Below, one piece after another: positions 1-9,398 of a stretch of DNA of 64,000 nt. This DNA is from Streptomyces sp. NBC_00557 (GTDB lineage Bacteria > Actinomycetota > Actinomycetes > Streptomycetales > Streptomycetaceae): the NCBI RefSeq assembly GCF_036345995.1, contig NZ_CP107796.1, positions 6,014,001 through 6,078,000 of the forward strand, given 5' to 3'. Within the stretch, counting starts at the first letter, position 1; each line of letters opens with the position of its first letter. Made by a program: the position numbers and the translations under genes. The notes below the pieces were generated by a model. The model was not told where the DNA came from. It did no database searches and saw nothing but the letters and a program-made list of their open reading frames with translations.

Positions 1-1362
1 GTCCTCGACAGGATCGTGCCCGGCTACTACCAGCGGCTGCTCGCCGACGGCAGCGTCGCCAACAGCACCTGCTGCTCCAACACCGCGCCCGAGAACGCGA
101 TGATGGGCAAGCTGGTCGTGGACTCGATCGTCACCTGGGCCAAGGAGTACAAGGTCGACGGGTTCCGCTTCGACCTCATGGGCCACCACCCGAAGGCCAA
201 CATCCTCGCGGTCCGCAAGGCCCTCGACGCGCTGACTCTGAAGAAGGACGGCGTCGACGGCAAGAAGATCATCCTGTACGGCGAGGGCTGGAACTTCGGC
301 GAGGTCGCCAACGACGCCCGGTTCGTCCAGGCCACCCAGGCCAACATGGCCGGCACCGGCATCGCCACCTTCTCCGACCGCGCCCGCGACGCAGTGCGCG
401 GCGGCAGCCCCTTCGACGCCGACCCCGGCGTCCAGGGCTTCGCGTCCGGCCTCTACACCGACCCCAACGGCTCCAGCGCCAACGGCTCGAAGGACGAGCA
501 GAAGGCGCGCCTGCTGCACTACCAGGACCTGATCAAGGTCGGCCTCACCGGAAACCTCGCGAAGTACCACTTCACGGACACCGACGGCAAGGACGTCACC
601 GGAGCGGAGATCGACTACAACGGCTCGCCCGCCGGCTACGCGGACGCCCCCGGCGATGCCCTCGCCTATGTGGACGCGCACGACAACGAGTCCCTCTTCG
701 ACGCCCTGACCTACAAGCTCCCCAAGGACACCTCCGCGTCCGACCGGGCCCGCATGCAGGTCCTGGCCATGGCCACGGCCGCCCTGTCGCAGGGGCCGGC
801 CCTGTCCCAGGCGGGCACCGACCTGCTCCGCTCCAAGTCGCTGGACCGCAACTCCTTCGACAGCGGCGACTGGTTCAACGCCATCCACTGGAACTGCGCC
901 GACGGCAACGGCTTCGGGCGCGGGCTGCCCATGGCGGCCGACAACCAGTCCAAGTGGGACTTCGCCCGGCCGCTGCTCACCGGCGTGAAGGTGGGCTGCC
1001 CGCAGATCACCGGCGCCTCCGCCGCGTACCGGGACCTGCTGAGGATCCGTACGACGGAGAAGGCGTTCTCGCTGGGCACGGCCGCGCAGGTGCAGGACGA
1101 ACTGTCCTTCCCGCTGTCGGGGAAGGACGAGACCCCGGGTGTCATCACCATGAGGCTCGGTGATCTGGTCGTCGTCTTCAACGCCACGCCCGAGCGGCAG
1201 GAGCAGAGGAACACCGGTCTGGCCGGCGCCGCCTACCGGCTGCACCCGGTGCAGGCGAAGGGCGCCGACCCCGTGGTGAAGACCTCGTCCTACGCGGCCG
1301 GCACGGGCACGTTCAGCGTCCCGGCGCGGACCGTCGCGGTGTTCCGGCGGGCGGGCGCGTAG
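1..1362 (+). CDS. pulA: Pullulanase-type GH13 debranching enzyme, C-terminal part (5' end outside window)
   Basis: Partial gene: the frame is open from base 1, so the N-terminus lies upstream; 453 residues are visible. They contain the second half of a GH13 barrel: the nucleophile region FRFDLMGHH (about 163-189), the acid/base Glu in YGEGWNFGE (about 277-303) and the third acid in [10 protein letters not shown] (about 673-702). The FRFDLMGHH form and the C-terminal beta domain after residue 350 are those of type I pullulanases (alpha-1,6-glucan hydrolysis) rather than alpha-amylases. The fragment ends with a beta-rich tail and a TAG stop. Secretion cannot be judged because the N-terminus is missing. 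The family call is firm; the exact substrate is inferred. Confidence 0.9.
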   Translation, partial: VLDRIVPGYYQRLLADGSVANSTCCSNTAPENAMMGKLVVDSIVTWAKEYKVDGFRFDLMGHHPKANILAVRKALDALTLKKDGVDGKKIILYGEGWNFGEVANDARFVQATQANMAGTGIATFSDRARDAVRGGSPFDADPGVQGFASGLYTDPNGSSANGSKDEQKARLLHYQDLIKVGLTGNLAKYHFTDTDGKDVTGAEIDYNGSPAGYADAPGDALAYVDAHDNESLFDALTYKLPKDTSASDRARMQVLAMATAALSQGPALSQAGTDLLRSKSLDRNSFDSGDWFNAIHWNCADGNGFGRGLPMAADNQSKWDFARPLLTGVKVGCPQITGASAAYRDLLRIRTTEKAFSLGTAAQVQDELSFPLSGKDETPGVITMRLGDLVVVFNATPERQEQRNTGLAGAAYRLHPVQAKGADPVVKTSSYAAGTGTFSVPARTVAVFRRAGA

Positions 1363-1397
1363 GGTCGGGGCGTCGCCCGGACAGAACAGGAGCACTC

Positions 1398-1754
1398 ATG
1401 CCGCAGATCACCGTGGACTACTCGTACAACGCCGAGATCCACTCGGAGGCGTTCGTACGGGACCTGCACAACGCGGTCGTCGACATCGCGGCGGCCCGGC
1501 CCGAGGCCTGCAAGACGCTGTTCCGGGAGGCCAACACCGGGTACGGGTACGAGGGTCTGACGGACGAGAGCCACCATGTCGTGCACGTGACCATCGGCCT
1601 CCTCGCCGGGCGCGGCGAGGAGACCAAGGCGCGGCTGACGGAGGCCGTGCTCGACCTGCTCCGCAAGCACCTGGCACCGGAGGACGGCGTCACCCTGCAC
1701 GCCTCCGCCGAGGTACGCGAACTCGACGCGTCCTACCGGAAGTTCGACCGGTAG
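1398..1754 (+). CDS. 5-carboxymethyl-2-hydroxymuconate isomerase family protein (tautomerase superfamily)
   Basis: 118 residues, start MPQITVDYSYN. The Pro directly after the initiator Met fits the catalytic N-terminal proline of the tautomerase superfamily, and the length and the later HHVVHVTIGLLAGR segment fit the CHMI/HpaF branch, which isomerises 5-carboxymethyl-2-hydroxymuconate in homoprotocatechuate breakdown. No other genes of that pathway are nearby, so the physiological substrate is unknown. The ATG is preceded by AGGAG about 6 nt upstream. It lies 35 bp after the pullulanase gene on the same strand and converges on the TetR gene; three copies of a 9-bp repeat follow its stop codon. 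Confidence 0.8.
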   Translation: MPQITVDYSYNAEIHSEAFVRDLHNAVVDIAAARPEACKTLFREANTGYGYEGLTDESHHVVHVTIGLLAGRGEETKARLTEAVLDLLRKHLAPEDGVTLHASAEVRELDASYRKFDR

Positions 1755-1782
1755 GACGCGGGGGACGCGGGGGACGCGGGGG
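1754..1782. repeat. Three tandem copies of a 9-bp unit
   Basis: GGACGCGGG is repeated three times head to tail, starting on the last base of the isomerase stop codon and filling the space before the convergent TetR gene. Probably replication slippage in G-rich DNA; no function is evident. Confidence 0.8.
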
Positions 1783-1787
1783 CGCTC

Positions 1788-2504
1788 TCAGGGCGCCAGG
1801 GACAGCAGCCGGCCGACGAGCTCCGCGAAGGGGCCGTCGGCCGGCTCGTCCTGGACCATCTCCTTCAGCAAGGCCGCCATGTCCTCGTCGTAGGCGGCGC
1901 CGACCGCGGCCAGCGCGGCGAAGTCGTGCACCAGCTGGACCTCCAGCTCGGCGCGCGGGATGCGCCGGCCGTCCAGCCAGATCAGTGCCGTGGACTCGGC
2001 GAGGGAGATCCAGGAGCGGACGACCAGCTCCAGCCGCGGGGGCGCGTCCGTGACACCCAGGTGCGACAGGATCTGCACGTAGGCGGCCTGCCGTACGGAG
2101 TCGATGAGCGCGTTGGTGGCCGACGCGTGCTCTCTCGAGCCGACTCCGTCGGCGGGCACCGCCGGACCGCCGCGCATCAACGCCGAGAAACCGGGCCCGT
2201 GTTCGTCCACGAAGTCGAAGAAGCGGCCCATCACCCGCAGCAGCCGCGCGCCGAGCGGGCCCTCGTGCGGCTCGTCGAAGCGGGCGGCGAGATCCTCCGC
2301 CGCCCGCTTCAACGCGGCCTCGTACAGGCTGAGTTTGCCGGGGAAGTAGTGGTAGACCAGCGGGCGCGAGATGCCCGCCGCCGAGGCTATCTCGTCGATG
2401 GAGACCTCGTCGGGCGAGCGCTGGCTGAACAGTTCGAGGGCGACGCCGATCAGCTGCTGCCGCCGCTCCTCGACGCCCATCCTGCGGCGAACCCCGGTAC
2501 TCAT
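1788..2504 (-). CDS. TetR family transcriptional regulator
   Basis: 238 residues from ATG at 2504. The N-terminal TetR_N helix-turn-helix is clear (IDEIASAAGISRPLVYHYF at about residues 36-54), followed by an all-helical ligand/dimer domain of normal length. A GTG at 2510 is also in frame, but a TAGGGT -10-like box and GGTAGGG sit about 6-7 nt before the ATG, which favours 2504. A perfect 10-bp inverted repeat lies immediately upstream (2517-2541), so autoregulation is likely. The target gene is unknown; the gene runs in the same direction as the membrane protein upstream and converges with the isomerase gene. Confidence 0.9.
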   Translation of the reverse strand: MSTGVRRRMGVEERRQQLIGVALELFSQRSPDEVSIDEIASAAGISRPLVYHYFPGKLSLYEAALKRAAEDLAARFDEPHEGPLGARLLRVMGRFFDFVDEHGPGFSALMRGGPAVPADGVGSREHASATNALIDSVRQAAYVQILSHLGVTDAPPRLELVVRSWISLAESTALIWLDGRRIPRAELEVQLVHDFAALAAVGAAYDEDMAALLKEMVQDEPADGPFAELVGRLLSLAP

Positions 2505-2516
2505 GCGCACACCCTA

Positions 2517-2541
2517 CCGATCGGATGACCGATCCGATCGG
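2517..2541. promoter_or_regulatory. Probable TetR operator
   Basis: CCGATCGGAT and ATCCGATCGG form a perfect 10-bp inverted repeat around the 5-bp spacer GACCG, 12 bp upstream of the TetR start codon and overlapping its promoter region. Size, symmetry and place are typical of TetR-family autoregulatory operators; binding is inferred. Confidence 0.75.
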
Positions 2542-2666
2542 GCTCAGATGTTCACATATCGAGCACCAAACGATCACCGCGCCCGCGAGACGCAGATCAG
2601 CATCGCGTCGTCCCGCTTCTCGTCGCCGCCGGGCGGCGCACCCGGCGCGAACCGTTCGAGGCGGAC

Positions 2667-4586
2667 CTAGTGCAGCCCCTCGATCCGCGTGCCGTCCGTC
2701 AGCGTGCCCGTCAGCCTGGCCCGGGCGCCCTGCTCGGCCCTGGCCACCAGGAACTGGCCCTGCCCGGCCGCGGTGACCCCGCCGCCGGCCCGGATGGCCG
2801 CCGTGTCCTTGTCGCCCGCCGCCAGCAGATACCAGTGACCCGCCGCCGACTTCCACAGCACCCCGGCGAGCACATGGGGGTCACGCGGACCGCAGGACCG
2901 ACCGTCCGTGCCCTTGGCCACCACCGCGCCGGCCGGCCCGCCCGGCGTGCGGAACTGGGCCAGCGCGCCCGTGCCGTCGCCGCGCCAGGTCTCCGCCCTG
3001 GTGCACACCCAGCCGGCCGCCCCGCTGCCGTCGGGGAGCGGCTGCTCGGCGAAGGCCCAGGCGTTGACGCTGCGCACCCCGGCGGCGCGGTCCGCCTGCA
3101 GCGAGCAGGCGAACGGCGCCCAGGTCCTGAGCCCGGCCGCATCGGACGCCTCGCCCGCCGCGCCGGGCCGGCCGGCGGTGAGGTGGGCCGGGATCAACTC
3201 GCCCAGGTCGGTGGTGAGTCCGGTGCCGGACGCGTCGGTCAGCTGGAGCACGGTCCAGGAGGTGCAGTCGCCGGGCCGCAGCGCGGGACTGGCCAGCGGT
3301 GCGGTGATGCCGTCGGTGATCTTCAGCGGGGCCGCGGCCGAGTCCGGCTTCGTCAGGTCCCGCGAAGCCGCCCTGCGCACCCAGGGCGCGGTCAGGTACC
3401 GGACGTTGCCGTCGGCGCGGTTCAGCACCAGCGCGCTCGCCTCGGCGCCGGTCGCGCCGTCGGCCCGGGCGAAGTCGAGGGCCGCGCCCGCGGTGCCGTC
3501 GACCGGCTCGGCGTACCGGGCGATGCGCAGGCCGTCGTAGAAGATCACCACGCGGGCGTTGTCGACCCGGCCCGCGTACAGCAGCTGCGGCGGGCCGGCC
3601 GGGCCGCCGGTCTGGGTGCCGGGGGTCGCCGAGACGCGGACCGTCCCGCCCGGACGGGCCCACACCGCGAGGGCGCGCCGCAGCAGGGCCGTGTCCCCGG
3701 TGAGCGGGCCGCGCGCGGGCCACACCGAGAAGTCGTCGCGCGCGGCCGTTTTCCAGTCGGCGGGGGAGACCCGGACCAGCCGGGCCGGGTCGAGAGCGGC
3801 CTGGGCGGACGGGTTCTCGGCGTAGACGGGCGCGGCGGCGCCGTCCGGACCCCAGCCGCCGGAGGGCAGGGCCACCAGCGCCCCGCACACGGCGAGCGCG
3901 GCCGCGGCGGCGAGGGCGGCCTTGGTGTGCTGGCGGCGGCGCATCAGATCGGTGGGCCGCGCCTGCAGCAGACAGGGGTCGAACTCGGTGGAGGAGAACA
4001 GCGAGGGCCGCAGGGGCACGTCGTTCGCCGCGGCCAGCGCGCCGCCCGGGTCGCCCACCCCGGCGGCCTTGAGCAGCCGCCGGATCTCGGTGTCGGACAG
4101 CTTCTCCAGGCCGCGCAGCACGCAGGCGGCGCGGGCCGGGCCGGACAGGGCGGACAGCCGCTGGTCCAGGGCGAGTTCGTCGGCGCCGCCGGAGCGCGGG
4201 AAGAGCCTCAGACCCCACACCTGGGGCAGCAGCGGCGGCAGCTGGGACAGCCGGGGCAGGCCCTTGCGGGGCCGGGCCGCCTCCAGGGCCGTACACAGCA
4301 CCCGCTCGCGCAGGAAGGCGTACCCGGGGTCGCGGCCGTGGCGGCCCGAGGTCTGGGCCGGGATCGCGGCCTGCCGCTTGCGGCCCCGGGGCAGGGCGCG
4401 CTGGACGAGGGCGTGTGCGGTCAGGACCCGGCGGCTGCGGCCGAGGCCCGGCGGCAGCACCAGATAGGCGATCCGGACCAGCCGTGGATAGTGCTCGACG
4501 AGCGCGGCCTCGGCCTGCTCGACGTCGAACGCTCCGGTGTTCCCGGAGGCGGGCGCGTGACGCTGGGCTACATCCTGTGACTGCAC
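2667..4586 (-). CDS. Membrane-anchored protein with sigma-factor-like N-terminal region
   Basis: 639 residues from GTG at 4586. Residues 21-175 resemble a degenerate sigma-70-like region: VEHYPRLVRIAYLVLP, a long basic stretch, then DQRLSALSGPARAACVLRGLEKLSDTEIRRLL like a region 4 helix-turn-helix. One membrane helix follows (about 222-240, basic RRRQHTK before it), then about 400 residues of Ala/Gly-rich predicted extracytoplasmic sequence. This is a cytoplasmic DNA-binding-like domain, one helix and an outer sensor domain; whether the sigma-like part still works is unknown. No clear Shine-Dalgarno precedes the GTG. The TAG stop is followed in frame by 30 more codons with normal codon bias (see findings). 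Function not recognised. Confidence 0.75.
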   Translation of the reverse strand: MQSQDVAQRHAPASGNTGAFDVEQAEAALVEHYPRLVRIAYLVLPPGLGRSRRVLTAHALVQRALPRGRKRQAAIPAQTSGRHGRDPGYAFLRERVLCTALEAARPRKGLPRLSQLPPLLPQVWGLRLFPRSGGADELALDQRLSALSGPARAACVLRGLEKLSDTEIRRLLKAAGVGDPGGALAAANDVPLRPSLFSSTEFDPCLLQARPTDLMRRRQHTKAALAAAAALAVCGALVALPSGGWGPDGAAAPVYAENPSAQAALDPARLVRVSPADWKTAARDDFSVWPARGPLTGDTALLRRALAVWARPGGTVRVSATPGTQTGGPAGPPQLLYAGRVDNARVVIFYDGLRIARYAEPVDGTAGAALDFARADGATGAEASALVLNRADGNVRYLTAPWVRRAASRDLTKPDSAAAPLKITDGITAPLASPALRPGDCTSWTVLQLTDASGTGLTTDLGELIPAHLTAGRPGAAGEASDAAGLRTWAPFACSLQADRAAGVRSVNAWAFAEQPLPDGSGAAGWVCTRAETWRGDGTGALAQFRTPGGPAGAVVAKGTDGRSCGPRDPHVLAGVLWKSAAGHWYLLAAGDKDTAAIRAGGGVTAAGQGQFLVARAEQGARARLTGTLTDGTRIEGLH

Positions 4587-4657
4587 GTCATGCAGAACGA
4601 GCGAACCGGGCGTAGGTCACCGCCGGACGGGTGACGCGGCTGCCGCGAGGGCCGCCG

Positions 4658-5158
4658 TCAGTCCTGCGGATCGACCAGCGCGCGGGCGTAGTTGGCCATC
4701 GACCGCTGGTAGCGCGGCAGATGGGGGGCCAGGGCGCCGAGAACGAGGGACAGGCCCTCCCGGTCGCGGCCGAGGCTGGACAGGCACAGGGCGAGCATGG
4801 CCCGTACCGCGTCGTCCAACTCGTCCGGCGGGGCGTCGAGTTCGGGGGTGAGCAGCTTGACGCCCTCCTCCGCCTCGCCGATGTTCCTGAGCGAGCTGGA
4901 CAGCTGGATCTTCGCTCGCCGTCCCTTGTAGCCGCCGAGCCCGCGCGCCAGCGCCTCCCGGTACAGCGGCGCCGCCTTGTCCGAGTGGCCGGTGGAGTCC
5001 CAGGCACAGGCCTGCTCGAACGGGCCCAGGGGGCTGCCCTCCGGCAGCTCGGCGACCAGCGCGTCGATCACCGCGCGGAACTCGTGCGCACGCTCTTCCG
5101 GATAGTCGTCGAAGGTGGCCCAGGCGGCGGCCACGCGGTCTTCCCAGTCCTTGTCCAC
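4658..5158 (-). CDS. Tetratricopeptide-repeat protein
   Basis: 166 residues from GTG at 5158, chosen because AGGGTGG lies just upstream and the sequence before it (to 5437) is low-complexity and overlaps the divergent lipoprotein gene. The protein begins VDKDWEDRVAAAWATFDDYP and consists of helical pairs with TPR character (FEQACAWDSTGHSDKAAPLYREAL; AKIQLSSSLRNIGEAEEGVK). It is of a soluble, cytoplasmic type often seen in Streptomyces with no assigned partner. It is divergent from the lipoprotein gene at 5274. TPR fold is likely; role unknown. Confidence 0.8.
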   Translation of the reverse strand: MDKDWEDRVAAAWATFDDYPEERAHEFRAVIDALVAELPEGSPLGPFEQACAWDSTGHSDKAAPLYREALARGLGGYKGRRAKIQLSSSLRNIGEAEEGVKLLTPELDAPPDELDDAVRAMLALCLSSLGRDREGLSLVLGALAPHLPRYQRSMANYARALVDPQD

Positions 5159-5273
5159 CGGGCCACCCTGGCACAACCCGTGTCGTCGCGTCACCGGGAT
5201 TTGAGCGCACGGCGGCGCGCAGCCGTATCCGAAGGAGCTGAGGCATGCTTGGCCCACAGGACCGGAGGAACAG

Positions 5274-5675
5274 ATGAGGGTGACACGACTGCTGCCGGCC
5301 GCCGTGGCCGTACTGGCGCTGGCGGGCTGCGGTGCGGGCGGCGGGACCAAGGCGGTGCCGCCCACGGCGACCGGCAGTCTGGAGAGCCTGGCCGCCGAGG
5401 TGAAGTGCAAGCCGAACATGCAGACGGACGCCGACACGATCCGTCAGGCCATCTGCACCAACTCCGACGGGAAGTTCGTCCTCGCCACCTTCGCCACCGA
5501 CCGCGGGCAGCGGGAGTGGATCAACGACGCGAAGGACTACGGCGGTTACTACCTCGTCGGCCGCAAGTGGGTCGCCGTCGGCGACGACGGGGTGGTCGAG
5601 GCGCTGCGCGGCACCCTCGGCGGGGACGTGGAGATCGGCACCAACCATGCGGCCCATTCCGGCCACCGCGGCTGA
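5274..5675 (+). CDS. Putative lipoprotein
   Basis: 133 residues. A short basic start (MRVTR), a hydrophobic core and the lipobox LAGC (Cys at residue 19) mark a lipoprotein exported and lipid-anchored on the outer face of the membrane. The mature part is about 115 residues with two further Cys (VKCKPN, AICTN) that could form a disulfide. The ATG has GGAGGA at about 6 nt. A strong hairpin follows the gene. No family recognised. Confidence 0.85.
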   Translation: MRVTRLLPAAVAVLALAGCGAGGGTKAVPPTATGSLESLAAEVKCKPNMQTDADTIRQAICTNSDGKFVLATFATDRGQREWINDAKDYGGYYLVGRKWVAVGDDGVVEALRGTLGGDVEIGTNHAAHSGHRG

Positions 5676-5710
5676 GACACGAGGGCTGCGCAAGGGCTGA
5701 GGGCACGGGA

Positions 5711-5747
5711 AAGGCCGGTGACGGGAGGGGGGTCCGTCACCGGCCTT
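5711..5747. terminator. Intrinsic-type terminator hairpin
   Basis: AAGGCCGGTGACGG (5711-5724) pairs perfectly with 5734-5747 around a 9-nt loop. It lies between the lipoprotein gene (+) and the convergent DUF1996 gene (-), so it can serve both. The right arm is followed by GTT rather than a long T run, as is common in Streptomyces. Confidence 0.8.
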
Positions 5748-5800
5748 GTTCCTGTGGCCCGGGGCTCACGGCCCCGGGCGGGCAGGGCGTGGTCAGAAGG

Positions 5801-7327
5801 TCATGCGCAGTTCTGACCGTTGTTGATGCAGTTGGCGATCTTGTTGGCCAGGCCGCCGGTCGTGACGCTGATGAAGTCGTCGTGGTCGGTGATCGGCTTG
5901 TGCAGCTGCTCCGGGAAGCCGTCGACCGCGTAGGCGTTCTTCACCGTGCCGTCCGCCTGGATCACCGGCTGCGGCACGTTGTAGACGAGCCGCATGGTCA
6001 GCTGCGGGATGGCCTTGAAGCCGTTCGGGCAGACACCGCTCGCGGGGTCGGCGAAGGCCACGTGCGTACGGTGGTTGGCGCTGTCGATGTTCTGGCCGTC
6101 CCAGCAGCTCTGGAAGGCGAACGTGCGCACCACCTTGCTGCCCGACGGGCAGATCGGGTACTTGTCCGTCAGCTGGACCTTGTTCTCGAAGCCGGTGCAG
6201 CTCCAGTGGGCGTTGGCGTTGGCCGTGCCGTTGGTGAAGGCCTTGGCGTCGCCGGTGATGATGCGCAGGAACTGCGGCATCGCGACGACCTTGCTCGCCG
6301 GGCTGCCCACGTACTTGATCTGCGCCTGCTGGGCGACCAGGATCTTGCCGACGTTGAGGTCCTTGCCGCCGCCGTCCGCGTTGGCGTCCTTCTCCTGGGT
6401 GCCGTCCTGCTCGCGGATGACCGGCCAGTAGTACGCCGACAGGTCGTTGCGGTTCTGGCAGCTGCTGCCGCCCTGCAGGAACGTCTGGTTGCTGGAGAAG
6501 GCGTTGACCTTCTGGTTGCCGACGTAGTCGTGGACGTGGTGGGCGCCGTTGGTCACGCCGGGCGCGACGATGACGTTGTCGCTGTTGTGGTTCTGGTTCG
6601 CGTTCACGCCGCAGCGGGTGGTGAACGAACCCGTCGAGGCGTTGGGGGTCTTGTTCGGCTTGGCCAGGACGTTCGGCGCGACCTTGGTGATGTCCACGAA
6701 GTCCGCCGCGGAGGGGCCGTCACCGGCCTGACCGCCGTTGTTGCCCTGCTGCTGACCACCCTGCTGGCCGCCTTGCTGCTGGCCGCCCTGTTGCTCGCCG
6801 CCGTTGTTCTGCTGCTGGCCACCGCTGTTCCCCCCAGCGGTGGTCCGGTCGGCGGTCTGCGTCGTACAGGCGGCGAGCTGCTTGATCGCGTTGTCGAAGG
6901 AGCCGCCGACGCGCTGGATGTCGATCCGGATCCGGTCGATCGTCGCCGCCCGCTTCTCCTTCAGCGGACCGACGATCGAGTTCTGCACGAAGCTCGGGTC
7001 CTTCGCCTGCGCGTCGCGGGTGGAGGCGAGCCGGTTGTAGGCCTCGGTGATCTGCCGGTCGAGGTTGGCCAGCTCCCTGGCCACCCCCTGGCGGGCCGCG
7101 TTCGGCACGTTCGTCAGCTTCTGCTGGACGTCCGGGCAGGAGATCGTCGCGACCTGCGCCGTCGCGGCCTTCGTCTGGTTGCCTCCCCACGTCTGGTGGT
7201 GTGACTCGTGCGCCGAGGCGTAGAAGTTCGCCCAGATCAGCCCGCCCCCACCGAGCGCTAGGGCCGCCGATGCGGCTATGGCCTTGGTGGCCAGCGGCGT
7301 ACGGCGTTTTCGTGTGTTGCGTCCCAT
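5801..7327 (-). CDS. Secreted DUF1996 domain protein with Gln/Gly linker
   Basis: 508 residues from ATG at 7327 (GAGGAG upstream; the frame continues to 7396 but without support). [28 protein letters not shown] is a basic, hydrophobic export signal. Then come a Cys-bracketed helical segment (C in ISCPDV to C in LAACTT, about 65-150), a low-complexity GGQQQ linker (about 165-200), and a DUF1996 domain to the C-terminus, recognised by [41 protein letters not shown] and [21 protein letters not shown]1996 is widespread in Streptomyces and fungi, has many His and Cys residues and no established activity. The protein probably acts outside the cell. Confidence 0.88.
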   Translation of the reverse strand: MGRNTRKRRTPLATKAIAASAALALGGGGLIWANFYASAHESHHQTWGGNQTKAATAQVATISCPDVQQKLTNVPNAARQGVARELANLDRQITEAYNRLASTRDAQAKDPSFVQNSIVGPLKEKRAATIDRIRIDIQRVGGSFDNAIKQLAACTTQTADRTTAGGNSGGQQQNNGGEQQGGQQQGGQQGGQQQGNNGGQAGDGPSAADFVDITKVAPNVLAKPNKTPNASTGSFTTRCGVNANQNHNSDNVIVAPGVTNGAHHVHDYVGNQKVNAFSSNQTFLQGGSSCQNRNDLSAYYWPVIREQDGTQEKDANADGGGKDLNVGKILVAQQAQIKYVGSPASKVVAMPQFLRIITGDAKAFTNGTANANAHWSCTGFENKVQLTDKYPICPSGSKVVRTFAFQSCWDGQNIDSANHRTHVAFADPASGVCPNGFKAIPQLTMRLVYNVPQPVIQADGTVKNAYAVDGFPEQLHKPITDHDDFISVTTGGLANKIANCINNGQNCA

Positions 7328-7463
7328 GGAACTCCTCTGACTTCCTTGCGGGGCAGCATCGAGGCGCCCGACAGGAGTGAAGCGGCGCCCTTCCATACGG
7401 ACGCCGCCTCAGAGGTGTTCACCGGTCTCACAAATTCCTCACGGAAACACGGGAGTTGGCAGG

Positions 7464-8117
7464 TCAGCGGTCCCGGTCCAGATAGGCGAGGACCGCCAGC
7501 ACGCGCCGGTTGTCGTCGTCGGACACCTCCAGGCCGAGCTTGGCGAAGATGTTGGAGGTGTGCTTGGCGACGGCCCGTTCCGTCACCACCAGCTGGGCCG
7601 CGATGCCCGCGTTCGACCGGCCCTGCGCCATCAGCTCCAGCACCTCCAGCTCCCGCGGGGTCAGCCCCGCGAGCGGCCGGTCGTCGCCGGCCCGCCGGGA
7701 CAGCAGCTGCTGGATCACCTGCGGGTCCATCGCCGTACCGCCCCCCGCCACCCGTCGTACGGCGTCGACGAACTGCTCGGCGTCGAACACCCGGTCCTTG
7801 AGCAGATATCCGACCCCACCGGTGCCGTCCGCGAGCAGTTCGCGCGCGTACAGCTGCTCCACGTGCTGGGACAGCACCAGCACCGGCAGCCCCGGCCGCT
7901 CCCGCCGGGCCTTGAGCGCGCACTGCAGGCCCTCGTCGGTGTGCGTGGGCGGCAGCCGTACGTCGACCACCGCCACGTCCGGCTCCAGCTCGGCCAGTGC
8001 CCGGGCGAGTTCGGGGCCGGACTCGACGGCGGCGGCGATCTCGAAGCCGAAGGCCTCCAGCATCCGGACCAGCCCGTCGCGCAGCAGGAAGAGGTCTTCG
8101 GCTAGGACAACGCGCAC
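7464..8117 (-). CDS. NarL/LuxR-type response regulator
   Basis: 217 residues, GTG start at 8117 inside the end of the kinase gene (16-bp overlap), so the pair is translationally coupled. Receiver domain: acidic pair in VVLAEDL, phospho-acceptor Asp52 in AVVDVRLPP, Lys in YLLKDRV. C-terminal LuxR helix-turn-helix from about 150 (LTPRELEVLELMAQGRSNAG...AVAKHTSNIFAKLGL). It acts as the DNA-binding output of the upstream kinase. A slightly unusual feature is the insertion-like PTHTDEGLQ after the acceptor site, common in this subfamily. Targets are unknown; the adjacent DUF1996 gene is one candidate. Confidence 0.93.
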   Translation of the reverse strand: MRVVLAEDLFLLRDGLVRMLEAFGFEIAAAVESGPELARALAELEPDVAVVDVRLPPTHTDEGLQCALKARRERPGLPVLVLSQHVEQLYARELLADGTGGVGYLLKDRVFDAEQFVDAVRRVAGGGTAMDPQVIQQLLSRRAGDDRPLAGLTPRELEVLELMAQGRSNAGIAAQLVVTERAVAKHTSNIFAKLGLEVSDDDNRRVLAVLAYLDRDR

Positions 8118-9367
8118 GGGATCTCCACGGTCACCAGGGTGGGGCCGCCGACGGGGCTGCTGACGGCCAGGACGCCGTCGAATGTACCGAGCCGCCGCTC
8201 CACCCCGGCGAGTCCGGAGCCGGCGCCGACCTCCGCGCCGCCCCTGCCGTTGTCGGTGACCGTGATCCGCAGCCGGCCGTCGGTGTGGTGCGCGTCGACC
8301 CACACCCGGTCGGCGCCGGAGTGCTTGGCGGCGTTGGTGAGCAGCTCGCTGACCGCGAAGTAGGCCGCCGACTCCACCGGCGCCTCCGCCCGGCCCGGCA
8401 GGTCCACGCTCACCTCGGAGGGCAGCGGCAGCCGCAGCGCCAGCGCCCGCACGGCGTCGCCGAGTCCGCGTTCGGCGAGGACCGGCGGGTGGATGCCGCG
8501 CACCAGGTCGCGCAGCTCCTCCAGGGCCTCGGCGGAGTTCCGGCGGGCCTGGGCGAGCAGCCGTTTGGCCTGCGCCGGGTCCCGCTCCACCAGCATCTCG
8601 ATGGTGCCGAGGTCCATGCCCATGGCGACCAGCCGGGCCTGCGCCCCGTCGTGCAGGTCCCGCTCGATGCGGCGCAGTTCGGCGGCGGAGGTGTCCACGG
8701 CGTCCCGCCGGGTCTGGGTCAGCACCCGGACCCGTTCGGCGAGTTCGCCTCTGGCGTTGTCGAGCACCGCCCGGGTGAGCCGGAAGTGCGCGGTCAGCGC
8801 GGCCGGGGTGTAGCGCAGGGCGACGCCGAGGAGGACGAGGGCGAGGACGCCCGCGCCGACGGCGCTCAGCTCGCCGTCGACCGGGACGAACGCGTACCAG
8901 TAGGCGCCGCCGCCGCCGTGCGTGTACGGCTGCCACAGGCCCAGGGGCAGCATCAGCCCCTCGACGGGGTAGAACAGCAGCACGGCCGGGAGCAGCGCGG
9001 TGACGAAACCGGCCGTGACGTCCACCGGCAGCCAGCGCACGTCCCGCCAGGTCTGGGGGTCGCCCAGCATGGTGAAGGTGCGGGTCCAGGGGTAGGCCCC
9101 GCGGGGGACCGGCCGGTACGCCGCCCGGATCCGCACCCCGCACCACTCGCCCGCCAGCCTGCGGCGCACGTCCGCCAGCGCGCGCACGCCCGTCAGCACG
9201 GCCGGAGTCGTCACCAGTCCGACGCCGAGCGGGATGAAGGCGAGGCTCAGCGGGACCAGGACCAGGAACACGATGCCGAAGGGCAGCACCGTCACTGCCA
9301 GCACCAGTCCGCGCACGGCGGCCAGCAGCACCTCCCGGGCGCGGCCGCTCTTGTCTTCGCTGCTCAT
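8102..9367 (-). CDS. Sensor histidine kinase (HisKA_3 type)
   Basis: 421 residues from ATG at 9367. Several N-terminal membrane helices (AVRGLVLAVTVLPFGIVFLV; TPAVLTGVRAL; TAGFVTALLPAVLLFYPV; GAGVLALVLLGVAL) frame a sensor region of the DUF4118/YdfH-like kind, followed by the phosphorylation helix RIERDLHDGAQARLVAMG and an HATPase_c domain (NAAKHSGADRVWV; DNGRGGAEVGAGSGLAGVERR). It phosphorylates the response regulator whose start codon lies within its 3' end. The stimulus is not predictable. Confidence 0.93.
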   Translation of the reverse strand: MSSEDKSGRAREVLLAAVRGLVLAVTVLPFGIVFLVLVPLSLAFIPLGVGLVTTPAVLTGVRALADVRRRLAGEWCGVRIRAAYRPVPRGAYPWTRTFTMLGDPQTWRDVRWLPVDVTAGFVTALLPAVLLFYPVEGLMLPLGLWQPYTHGGGGAYWYAFVPVDGELSAVGAGVLALVLLGVALRYTPAALTAHFRLTRAVLDNARGELAERVRVLTQTRRDAVDTSAAELRRIERDLHDGAQARLVAMGMDLGTIEMLVERDPAQAKRLLAQARRNSAEALEELRDLVRGIHPPVLAERGLGDAVRALALRLPLPSEVSVDLPGRAEAPVESAAYFAVSELLTNAAKHSGADRVWVDAHHTDGRLRITVTDNGRGGAEVGAGSGLAGVERRLGTFDGVLAVSSPVGGPTLVTVEIPCALS

Positions 9368-9398
9368 GCGGAAAGTCTCGCCGACCCCGGGGCGGGGG

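Noticed and set aside
2670..4580. 636-codon frame opposite the sigma-like membrane protein
   Set aside because: The translation is Gly/Arg/Gln-rich without structure; the minus-strand protein has a clear membrane helix and domain pattern.
4631..7204. 857-codon plus-strand frame covering the TPR, lipoprotein and DUF1996 genes
   Set aside because: It runs across three supported genes and a strong terminator, with low-complexity translation. Typical of GC-rich antisense frames.
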